Assembly (NCBI GenBank): GCA_033763335.1
Contig: JANRKU010000091.1
Coordinates: 4,865-68,864, forward strand
Direction: 5' to 3'
DNA length: 64,000 nucleotides
DNA from: GCA-2794515 sp033763335
GTDB taxonomy: Bacteria > Chloroflexota > Anaerolineae > Aggregatilineales > Phototrophicaceae
Made by a program: the position numbers and the translations under genes. Shown here one piece after another: positions 19,601-26,483 of the stretch; within the stretch, counting starts at the first letter, position 1, and each line of letters begins with the position of its first letter. A model generated the notes under the pieces. It had not been told where the DNA came from. It saw only the letters and a program-made list of their open reading frames with translations, and did not search any database.

Positions 19601-19786
19601 ATTCTCATTCATATTGCCCGCGTCATTATCATTCAACACACGCTTGAGCGCCACATGATTCCCTGTGAGCAAATCATGTGCGCGATAAACCGCCCCCATA
19701 CCACCTAGTCCAATGAGTTCACCTAATTCATAGCGTTTGCCAATGAGTTGGGGTTTTTGCGCCATTTGTTGCATAGTGGGAATCAC
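16643..19786 (-). CDS. Ser/Thr protein kinase - AAA ATPase - TPR signalling protein
   Basis: 1047 residues. The kinase domain (about 19-280) has the glycine loop GLGGMGAVYRA (26-36), Lys48, HRDLKPANV (Asp144), DFG (Asp161) and SPE. A second module at 300-640 is an AAA_16-like ATPase with VGRDKELGQL and Walker A GESGVGKS (329-336), plus ILMLEDLHWAG-type Walker B (VVIMLEDLHW). Residues about 690-1040 are a superhelix of tetratricopeptide repeats (SLYALGGVEHVRGLYEAARKYYQRSLEIYRQL and similar). This is the eukaryotic-like kinase / STAND-type layout of PknK-like proteins, predicted cytosolic and ligand- or partner-activated. The GTG at 19786 is preceded by GGTGA; an ATG at 19774 is an alternative. 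It lies 66 bases after a receiver gene on the same strand. Confidence 0.9.
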   Translation of the reverse strand: MIPTMQQMAQKPQLIGKRYELGELIGLGGMGAVYRAHDLLTGNHVALKRVLNDNDAGNMNENFRLALTQEFKLMASFHHPYIIEVIDYGFDESRHPYYTMELLENTKTILEATKDKPIITKLTYLMQLLQALMYLHRRGVLHRDLKPANVLVVDNKVRVLDFGLSVMRDRSTISGEDSGNTAGTLAYISPEVLRGAHATEASDLYAVGVIAYEIFRGEHPFPHIEISKLINDILFKLPDIAVLDVSYDVSSVIERLLMKDPDDRFSNAGEAAQALKYAVDEPIDLDTIATRDSFLQAARLVGRDKELGQLALALADAVEGKGSAWLISGESGVGKSRLIDELRTLALVNGALAMRGQAISEGRTPYQLWRNIFRWLGLAGELDAVDAGLIKLLVPDVVSLPPYHLEVASELESTKVQSRLLNSLERMVKGIGQPVVIMLEDLHWAGSENISLFASLSQLAMELPLLLIASFRDDERPDLPTMLPNSTVLKLSRLNESDIAELSQAMLGDVGKKEQVVHLLQRETEGNVFFLIEVVRALAEEAGNLEEIGRTTLPQSVFAGGVQRIIQRRLNHIPQQMHDILALTAVMGRQVDVTLLRYLVPQIDINDFLNECANAAVLEVLDEEWRFAHDKLRDGVLERIPKHDLMGLHRRVAEGLEKLYGITENAAALAHHWNVVGDVVKEEYYTSLAGEQALRSGAYQEAVIFFERALTLITPKAQAQKDSQLRRVYLQHRKAEAYLGFGAYTQARQLYQESLHASEKQDLPEGIASSLYALGGVEHVRGLYEAARKYYQRSLEIYRQLDKQADVVKVLNSLGSVAYDMGDDKLAKELYQQSLTLSREVGGQWGMAGTSGKLDTITVKRVEEFRDKRRDLMDMLIHASQDGNKPEMGRIYYEMGAVSYDLLEYDEAVQAFSKAQAVFKEIGNSSGVINTYLQLGRVFGDQKNYGVAQANFIMGLKIAKDVNNLEAVFTLLNYFAKLYQAQNRLGEALEWVSFMAHTPDLPDHMEDEVEQFAFDLQAHVAESLAKTSWENGKQKTLKAILLDILGE

Positions 19787-19852
19787 ATTTCACCAATCAT
19801 AATTTATATATGTTTGATTATACACAATTCCCACAATTATCACAAAATAGGG

Positions 19853-20227
19853 CTATTCGTTAGAAATGCCCAAAAAATGGTCTATCTTCGCCAATAATTC
19901 GGGGAACTTAATCGGCTTGGTCTCATATTCATCACATCCAGCCGCCAAACATTTTTCTCTGTCGCCCGCAATCGCGTGCGCGGTCAATGCAATGATGGGG
20001 ATATGCTTAACAGAGGGGTCAGCTTTAATCAGGCGGGTGGCTTGCCAACCATCCATGACGGGCAAGCTCATATCCATTAAAATCAGTTTGGGTTTTTGGC
20101 GTTGTGCCATCTCTACCCCTTGTGCGCCATCTGTGGCAATGAGTACCTCATGCCCACGTTTCGATAATCGGCGCGATAGCATATCCAAATTCATCTCGTT
20201 ATCTTCTACTACCAATATTGTCGCCAT
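19853..20227 (-). CDS. single-domain response regulator (CheY-like receiver)
   Basis: 124 residues, a receiver domain alone: acidic pair ED (8-9), phospho-acceptor Asp52 in LILMDMSLPVMDGW, Thr in ALTAHA and Lys in ETKPIKF. No output domain, so it signals by protein contact or as a phosphate relay. It begins 9 bases after the Amt-histidine-kinase fusion and is probably translated from the same mRNA. It closely resembles the receiver protein upstream of that fusion (shared NEMN.DMLSRRL). Confidence 0.92.
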   Translation of the reverse strand: MATILVVEDNEMNLDMLSRRLSKRGHEVLIATDGAQGVEMAQRQKPKLILMDMSLPVMDGWQATRLIKADPSVKHIPIIALTAHAIAGDREKCLAAGCDEYETKPIKFPELLAKIDHFLGISNE

Positions 20228-20236
20228 TATGCGAGA

Positions 20237-23200
20237 CTACCCTTCCCTCTCGTCATCATCATATTTCTGAATTTGTGCGTTGATGAGTTGGCTAATTTTA
20301 TTCAATAAACTCTCACGTTCATACGCCGATTTCATCAGGATTTCTTCTACCACGCCATGTAATTGTTCACGGTCTTCGCTGGTGAGGTCTTTGGCTGTCA
20401 CTACGACTACAGGGATAGAGCGCCCTTCTTCTGTTTTTTGCAATTCTGTCAAAAATTGGAAGCCATCCATTTCGGGCATCATCAAATCGAGCAAAATAAG
20501 ATCTGGAGCAAAGGTGTCGAGCTTCTTTAGCCCCTCTAGCCCATTTTGTGCCTCTTCGACCATCCATCCTTCTTTTTGGAGGGTGCGTGTGACCATATCG
20601 CGTTGGTTGGGGTCATCATCAATCACCAAAATTTGCCCAAAGACACTTGGAGTTGCAGATTTTTTGCGGAACACTTTGAGCGTATCCACCATCTTTTGAC
20701 GGTCAATGGGTTTGGTCAAATAGCCAGCCGCGCCCAATGCAAACCCGCGTGTGCGGTCATCTACAATCGAAATCATGACCACAGGGATGTGCATCAGGTC
20801 GGGGTCGGCTTTGAGTTGTTCCAACACACTCCAGCCGTCCATGCCTTGCATCATCACATCCAATGTGATGGCATCTGGCTTGAGTTCTCTGGCGATACGC
20901 AAGCCTTCTGCCCCATTGGTCGCCACACCCACAGAAAAACCTTCTTTGGCGAGTGACCGCACAATCAAGTCGCGCACAGTGGGGTCATCATCAATCACCA
21001 AAACCAACCCACCCGATTGTGTATCAGCAGACAGTGTTGTCGAAATCTTTGGCGCGAGTTGTGCCTCTGGTGCTTTGGTGTTATCTACCACAATCACAGG
21101 AAAATAGGCGATAAAGGTTGTGCCAATGGTGAGTTCACTCTCTACAATAATATCCCCACCCATCATCTGACAGAATCGCTTGCTGATGGTGAGTCCCAAG
21201 CCCGTACCACCATATTTACGAGTCGTGGACGCATCGGCTTGTGTGAATTCTGCAAAGACACTTCTGAGTTGGTCGGGCGACATGCCAATCCCCGTATCTT
21301 TGACGCGGAACACCAAAAAGTCTTTGCCATCGCGCTCTTCAACATTGACCAAAAGGGCGATTGTGCCATTTTCGGTGAATTTTGCGGCATTACTGAGCAA
21401 GTTGAATAGGGTTTGGCGAGTTTTGGTAATATCTGCACGAGCAATACCAACATTTTCAGAAATTTGCAAACTAAACCGATTGTTGTTCTTATCCATCAAT
21501 GGCGAAATGGTCGAAGCCACGTTGTCTAGCATGGCAGACACATCAAATTCTTCCAGATACAATTCCATGCGCCCGGCCTCAATTTTGGACAGGTCAAGGA
21601 TATTATTGATGAGGTCAAGCAAATGACTCCCCGCCGATTGGATTTTGTTCAAATCTGGCACAATATCTTCATAGCCAAAATCTTCGGCATCTTCGGTGAG
21701 CATTTCGCTGTAGCCAATGATGGCATTCAGTGGTGTTCGCAATTCGTGGCTCATATTAGCTAAAAAGGCACTTTTAGCACGATTCGCCGTCTCTGCCACT
21801 TCTTTGGCATCATTCAATGCCGCCTCATATTCTTTGCGGGCAGTAATATCACGCACATGGAGCAAGGTGGCGGGGCGGTTGCCATATTGAATTTGACTAG
21901 CACGAATTTCGACAGGAATAGCTATTCCATCTTTGGTATAAGACAGACTCTCTAACACAAAGTTCTTATTTTCGCTCACATCGAAAAAATCAATCTCAAC
22001 ATTTTGACGTTTTTCGGGTGGCACAAGTTCAATCACATTAATGCCAATGAGTTCCTCTTTGGTCATCCCATGCAACAAACATGCCGCTTCGTTCACATCC
22101 AAAATATTGCCATGTTCATCTTCAACGAATACGGGGTCTGGTGATTTTTCAAATAAATCACGAAAACGGGTTTCGCTTTGTTTAATCTTTTCTTCTGCCA
22201 AGCGACGCTCGGTAATATCGCGGAATGTGCCTGTCAAAAAGGTCGTATCGCCTGCTTGCACTTCGGTGATAATAACTTCTAGCGGAAAAATGCTTCCATC
22301 GGAACGCCTGCCATACATTTCGCTATAACTCTCGGCACGAATGAGGTCATTCAACACCGATTTCATGTAGGTATCTGGGCTTATGCCTTCTGGCGGTGAA
22401 ATGAGTTGATAAACCGCGCTCCCCGCCAGTTGATTTTTCTGATACCCAAAAATCATTTCTGCGGCGGGGTTAATCGTCAAAATGTGCAACGCATCTTTTG
22501 AAAATGTGACAATGCCATCCATCGCAGTACGGACAATGGCTTCGGTACGCTGAATCGCCTCCTCAAGCGCCCCCATCACCATATTATAGCGAGTGGCAAT
22601 TTGCCCCACTTCGGTAAATGGTTCTACAGGCACACGCAGGCTCATATCGCCTGTTTGGGATTGTTCTTCCATCACATTAAACAAATCCAATAATTCATTG
22701 GTCGCGCCATGTTCAGACACATTTAAGCCGATATGTTCATCTTCTGCCGATACCCGTAAGGGATAAAAACGGTTGGTGATGATAGTCAGTATGAAAGAAA
22801 TGCCAAATGTCCATAAAAAGCACGCCACGATGCCTATCAGTTGGGCAATAATCTGGTCTCCACGAGATAATCCTGTGCCAAGCAAGGCAGGGTCGCCAAA
22901 AATACCGACTGCCAATGTTCCCCAAATACCCGCCGCCAAATGCACAGGAATTGCGCCCACCGCATCATCTATTTTCAGGCGAATGAGCAACGCATCTGCT
23001 GATAACATCACGATAGCACCAATCACACCGATAATGGCGGCAGAGAATGTGCTGACTGCATGGCAATTGGCGGTGATTGCGACTGCACCCGCCAATGTAC
23101 CATTCAACACAAGGTCAATTTCGGCACGTTTGCGGATGAGCCAGCCAATGACCAACGCCCCTGTCATACCAAATGAACTAGCGATGACCGTATTGACCAT

Positions 23201-23908
23201 CACACGGGGAACTTGGTCATTCATACCCAATGTGCTACCCGCATTAAAGCCAAACCAACCAAACCATAAAATCATGACACCCAATGTTGCCAGTGGCACA
23301 TCTGCGCCCGGAATTTTTTGTGGGGGTTTGCCTTTTGGGAATCTGCCTGTACGTGCGCCCAAAACCAATAATACTGCCAGTGAAATCCAGCCACCCACAC
23401 TATGCACAACCGATGACCCAGCAAAATCTACGAAGCCCAATTGCCCAAGCCAGCCACCACGTTCACCGATATTGAGACCATTCCATACCCAATGTCCAAA
23501 AACGGGATAGGTGATGGCAGAACCAACCACGGCTAAAAATAAATATCCCCCAAAGCGCATCCGTTCCGCAATTGCACCCGCAAGGATGGTCACAGCCGTC
23601 CCACAAAACATTACCTGAAAAAAGAAAAAAGCGATGGTCTCTGGTGGGGCGCTGGTGAGGTCTATGCCAAATTCACTCACCCCAAACAGGCTATTACCCG
23701 ATAACCCAAACATGATGCCATAGCCGACCAGCCAAAAGAACACAGTCGTAACGCCAAAATCGGCTAAATTTTTGATAGCGACATTGATATTATTTTTTTT
23801 GCGGGTGAGTCCTGCTTCTAGGCATAAAAAACCCGCTTGCATGAGGAAAACAAGGCAAGCGGCAAAGAGTAACCAAACCGTATTGATAGCGACAGTCGGA
23901 TTTTCCAT
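20237..23908 (-). CDS. ammonium transporter-histidine kinase fusion with two receivers
   Basis: 1223 residues in one polypeptide. Residues 1-385 are a complete Amt/Rh ammonium channel with eleven hydrophobic segments. The conserved DFAGSSVVH holds Asp161 and His169, and PVHLAAG holds His323: the twin-histidine pore is intact. A HAMP-like linker (about 405-452) follows, then PAS (455-570), PAS (578-695), HisKA with His721 in MSHELRTPLN, HATPase (DTGIGMS, GGTGLGLTIS), receiver 1 (Asp1018) and receiver 2 (Asp1142). Amt fused to histidine kinases is a known class of ammonium sensor/transducer (e.g. anammox Ks-Amt5). The hybrid form suggests a phosphorelay to the flanking stand-alone receivers. 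Membrane protein, probably sensing external ammonium; actual transport is not proven. Confidence 0.93.
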   Translation of the reverse strand: MENPTVAINTVWLLFAACLVFLMQAGFLCLEAGLTRKKNNINVAIKNLADFGVTTVFFWLVGYGIMFGLSGNSLFGVSEFGIDLTSAPPETIAFFFFQVMFCGTAVTILAGAIAERMRFGGYLFLAVVGSAITYPVFGHWVWNGLNIGERGGWLGQLGFVDFAGSSVVHSVGGWISLAVLLVLGARTGRFPKGKPPQKIPGADVPLATLGVMILWFGWFGFNAGSTLGMNDQVPRVMVNTVIASSFGMTGALVIGWLIRKRAEIDLVLNGTLAGAVAITANCHAVSTFSAAIIGVIGAIVMLSADALLIRLKIDDAVGAIPVHLAAGIWGTLAVGIFGDPALLGTGLSRGDQIIAQLIGIVACFLWTFGISFILTIITNRFYPLRVSAEDEHIGLNVSEHGATNELLDLFNVMEEQSQTGDMSLRVPVEPFTEVGQIATRYNMVMGALEEAIQRTEAIVRTAMDGIVTFSKDALHILTINPAAEMIFGYQKNQLAGSAVYQLISPPEGISPDTYMKSVLNDLIRAESYSEMYGRRSDGSIFPLEVIITEVQAGDTTFLTGTFRDITERRLAEEKIKQSETRFRDLFEKSPDPVFVEDEHGNILDVNEAACLLHGMTKEELIGINVIELVPPEKRQNVEIDFFDVSENKNFVLESLSYTKDGIAIPVEIRASQIQYGNRPATLLHVRDITARKEYEAALNDAKEVAETANRAKSAFLANMSHELRTPLNAIIGYSEMLTEDAEDFGYEDIVPDLNKIQSAGSHLLDLINNILDLSKIEAGRMELYLEEFDVSAMLDNVASTISPLMDKNNNRFSLQISENVGIARADITKTRQTLFNLLSNAAKFTENGTIALLVNVEERDGKDFLVFRVKDTGIGMSPDQLRSVFAEFTQADASTTRKYGGTGLGLTISKRFCQMMGGDIIVESELTIGTTFIAYFPVIVVDNTKAPEAQLAPKISTTLSADTQSGGLVLVIDDDPTVRDLIVRSLAKEGFSVGVATNGAEGLRIARELKPDAITLDVMMQGMDGWSVLEQLKADPDLMHIPVVMISIVDDRTRGFALGAAGYLTKPIDRQKMVDTLKVFRKKSATPSVFGQILVIDDDPNQRDMVTRTLQKEGWMVEEAQNGLEGLKKLDTFAPDLILLDLMMPEMDGFQFLTELQKTEEGRSIPVVVVTAKDLTSEDREQLHGVVEEILMKSAYERESLLNKISQLINAQIQKYDDDEREG

Positions 23909-23935
23909 AGAGTCGTTTCCTTTAACAAGATGAGA

Positions 23936-24463
23936 TTACAAGGCTTTGGCGTTATCTATAATGCGTTGCAAAACCGCTTTTTGTGAATCATTCACCGCCC
24001 CTGCCGCCCCATTAAACAACGATTCGGCATCGGCAATGATAGAATATATCAGGCTATCACTCGATACTGTTCCGCTAAAACGGCGATATTTATCGAGGGT
24101 AGCACTCACACGGGCTTTTAATAACACAGGATTAAAGGGCTTAAATAAATAATCTTCTGCGCCTAGTTCAATGCACCGCACCACACTATCGAGGTCATCT
24201 ACGGCAGAAATCATAATAATCGGAATTTGACGCAAGGCAGAATCGGCTTTCGCCGTCTCTAGCACTTCATAGCCATTCATTTTGGGCATCATAATATCGA
24301 GCATGACCAAATCATAGCGAAAAGTACGCATCATCTCTAAACAACGCTCACCATTTTCTGCCATTTCAACGTTATAGCTTAATTTTTGTAACCGCCGAGA
24401 CAGCATATCACGATTCATCTCATTGTCATCCACCACAAGGATATGTGCTGGTTCGTCAGACAT
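23936..24463 (-). CDS. response regulator with short C-terminal tail
   Basis: 175 residues. Receiver domain at 7-125 with DD (12-13), phospho-acceptor Asp56 in LVMLDIMMPKMNGY, and Lys in YLFKPFNP. The remaining 45 residues are helical and match no output domain that I recognise. AGGAG precedes the ATG. It is 27 bases upstream of the Amt-kinase fusion on the same strand, so it is the first gene of that operon and a probable phosphorelay partner. Confidence 0.9.
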   Translation of the reverse strand: MSDEPAHILVVDDNEMNRDMLSRRLQKLSYNVEMAENGERCLEMMRTFRYDLVMLDIMMPKMNGYEVLETAKADSALRQIPIIMISAVDDLDSVVRCIELGAEDYLFKPFNPVLLKARVSATLDKYRRFSGTVSSDSLIYSIIADAESLFNGAAGAVNDSQKAVLQRIIDNAKAL

Positions 24464-24591
24464 ATCAAAACTCCTAAATTTTAGTTACTTCACACCTGAT
24501 TACACACATTAAAGATACACCAAATTGTTAATTTACGCCTCTTTTTTTTACAAGTTTATGCAAGTTTTATCATAATAAAGTCGTCATGGAG

Positions 24592-24600
24592 TGTTATAAT
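24592..24600 (+). promoter_or_regulatory. extended -10 promoter of the HIT gene
   Basis: TGTTATAAT (extended -10, TATAAT at 24595-24600) lies 36 bases before the ATG. No good -35 box. The same GTGTTATAATGA string occurs before the beta-helix gene at 59.6 kb. Confidence 0.6.
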
Positions 24601-24635
24601 GAAAAATATTAACTCAAACACATGAGGAGTGATTT

Positions 24636-24989
24636 ATGACCACTATTTTTTCCAAAATTATTGCCAAAGAAATCCCTGCGACGATTGTCTATCAAGATGA
24701 GCATGTCACTGCCTTTAAGGATATTCATCCACAAGCCCCTGTGCATGTTCTCATTGTCCCCAACAAAGAAATCCCCACCGCCGATGATGTAGAAGAAGGC
24801 GACGAACTCATGTTGGGGCGCATGTTCATCGCCGCAAAAAAAGTGGCGCGGGAGATGGGTATTGGTGAGAGTGGCTATCGGCTGATTGTGAATTGCAAAG
24901 ATGACGGCTTACAAGAGGTCTATCACTTGCACATGCACTTGGTCGGTGGCAGAAATTTGGGGCGGATGTTGAAAAAGGTTGAGGAATAG
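24636..24989 (+). CDS. HIT family nucleotide-binding hydrolase (HinT-like)
   Basis: 117 residues, the usual HINT length. Histidine triad YHLHMHLVGG at 96-105 with His97, His99 (nucleophile position) and His101. It begins with the family signature IFSKIIAKEIPATIVYQDE and HVLIVPNKEI. HINT enzymes hydrolyse phosphoramidates of purine nucleotides in the cytoplasm. AUG preceded by ATGAGGAGTGATTT (GAGGAG). It is divergent from the ammonium-sensing cluster, with 172 bases between them. Confidence 0.95.
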   Translation: MTTIFSKIIAKEIPATIVYQDEHVTAFKDIHPQAPVHVLIVPNKEIPTADDVEEGDELMLGRMFIAAKKVAREMGIGESGYRLIVNCKDDGLQEVYHLHMHLVGGRNLGRMLKKVEE

Positions 24990-25008
24990 AAATAGAGTGG
25001 CATGGGTG

Positions 25009-25212
25009 TGTAAGGGCGCAACATGTATTACAAATTAACAACAAAATTATTGTTTTTACCTCACCCCCCTGCCCCCTCTCCAAATTGGAGAGGGGGTGAA
25101 AACCATTTTACAGGTCGGTTTAAGTCCCCTCGCCAGACTGGAGAGGAGATTTAGGGGTGAGGTCAATTTCTTAAGTTGCAGTATATGGAGCGCAACATGG
25201 TACGCCCTTACA
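25009..25212. repeat. 204-bp nested inverted-repeat element
   Basis: The ends are 10-bp inverted repeats (TGTAAGGGCG at 25009-25018, CGCCCTTACA at 25203-25212). Inside lies a second inverted pair, ACCTCACCCC (25058-25067) with GGGGTGAGGT (25154-25163). Inside that is a perfect 12-bp-arm palindrome CCCCCTCTCCAA/TTGGAGAGGGGG (25072-25096), and a degenerate second one near 25127-25147. It carries no ORF. The structure fits a non-autonomous MITE-like element or palindromes inserted into each other. It lies between two converging genes. Confidence 0.75.
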
Positions 25213-25219
25213 GATAAAA

Positions 25220-26266
25220 TTAATTACTTGGAGTTGCTTCTGCTGTGGTTTCTTCTGTAACTTCTGGCACAACCACTTCGGTGGTCGCCTCTGGTGTCAT
25301 TTCTGGGGTTGCTTCAACAACAGGGGTTACTTCTGGCGTTACTTCCGATGTAGATTCAACCACTGGGGTCGTCTCTGGTACAGTATTGGTTTCTGGTGTT
25401 TCAGTCGCTAATGGGACAGCAATCCGACCAGTACCTTGATAGCTTTGTTGCACGGCTTGGCTAAACGCATTGCGGTCTGTTAGCCCACCTGTGTATTCAA
25501 TCCCATTGATATAGGTGCGGGGTGTGCCTGTAATACCGCGTTGGAGGCGTAAATCTTGGGCGCGATTATATAGGTCTTGAATTTTGCCACTGGCAATACA
25601 CCCACGGAACGCACCACCATCTAAACCGAGTGCATCTGCCCCAGAGAACATGCGATTTTGCCCAAAGGCTTGATTGGCAAAGGTCTCTTGCCATGAAAAC
25701 AAGATGTCACCAAATTCAAAGAATTTGCCTTGTTCCGCCGCGCATAATGCCCCGCGTGCCGCGCCATTCCCATTGGGGATTTCGCCATTTTCTTGGGGGA
25801 TAATGGTATAGGACATAATACCTTGTTTGATGAGGTCAATCATGGTATCGGTCATAGCACTATGAAAATCTTTACAACTTGGGCAAGCAAAGCTGGTATA
25901 CGAAACAACTTGCACAGGGGCATTGGGACTGCCTAACATCGGCATTCCGTTTTCAATACTATAGGTTTGCGGAATCCCTGCATAGCGTGTCTCTGTGCCT
26001 TCTGGGATTGGTGCTTCTTGTGGCAAATTCACGACCAAAAATATCGCGCCTAAAATCGCCACCAAAACAACAACCCCAATTACAATCACGGTATTGCGTT
26101 GGCGACGTTCTTGTTGCTTGCGTTCTTCACGGCGTTCTTTGGTTGCACGCGGGCTAGTGCCAGTGATTACCGCAGGTGTGGATTTTGGGGTCGTAGTCGG
26201 TTGTGGAGTAACTACGGGCTTTTTACTCGTCTGTGATGAACCCGATTTCTTTTTATTGTTAGCCAT
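25220..26266 (-). CDS. membrane-anchored DsbA/thioredoxin-like oxidoreductase
   Basis: 348 residues. A basic, Thr-rich cytoplasmic N-terminus (1-57), one membrane helix (58-80), then an external DsbA-family domain with C128-P-S-C131 in YTSFACPSCKDFHSAM. RGITGTPRTYINGIEYTG supplies the cis-Pro loop. The protein ends in a 65-residue Thr/Glu/Pro/Val tail of VTPEVTPVVEATPEM type, as in the lipoproteins nearby. It probably forms or isomerises disulfides in exported proteins. AGGAG stands 10 bases before the ATG. Confidence 0.88.
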   Translation of the reverse strand: MANNKKKSGSSQTSKKPVVTPQPTTTPKSTPAVITGTSPRATKERREERKQQERRQRNTVIVIGVVVLVAILGAIFLVVNLPQEAPIPEGTETRYAGIPQTYSIENGMPMLGSPNAPVQVVSYTSFACPSCKDFHSAMTDTMIDLIKQGIMSYTIIPQENGEIPNGNGAARGALCAAEQGKFFEFGDILFSWQETFANQAFGQNRMFSGADALGLDGGAFRGCIASGKIQDLYNRAQDLRLQRGITGTPRTYINGIEYTGGLTDRNAFSQAVQQSYQGTGRIAVPLATETPETNTVPETTPVVESTSEVTPEVTPVVEATPEMTPEATTEVVVPEVTEETTAEATPSN

Positions 26267-26483
26267 TGGGCAAAAACTCCTAATGAATCGAAATAAAAAT
26301 AGTGTTCAATGTTGTTATATCACTATTGAGTTTACCTAACGTTACGTAAAATTCAACATAAAAGTTTTTTATAATGATGGACTGGTATAGACAAATGACA
26401 CTTGTCCTGTTTTGCGGTACAATAATCATGATTTGTCGTTGCAAATAGGTGTCCCACAACAATCACACAAGAGGTATAAATTT

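Noticed and set aside
22773..23510. 245-codon plus-strand ORF
   Set aside because: Antisense to the Amt domain, which has conserved pore residues; the plus reading has no domain or ribosome site.
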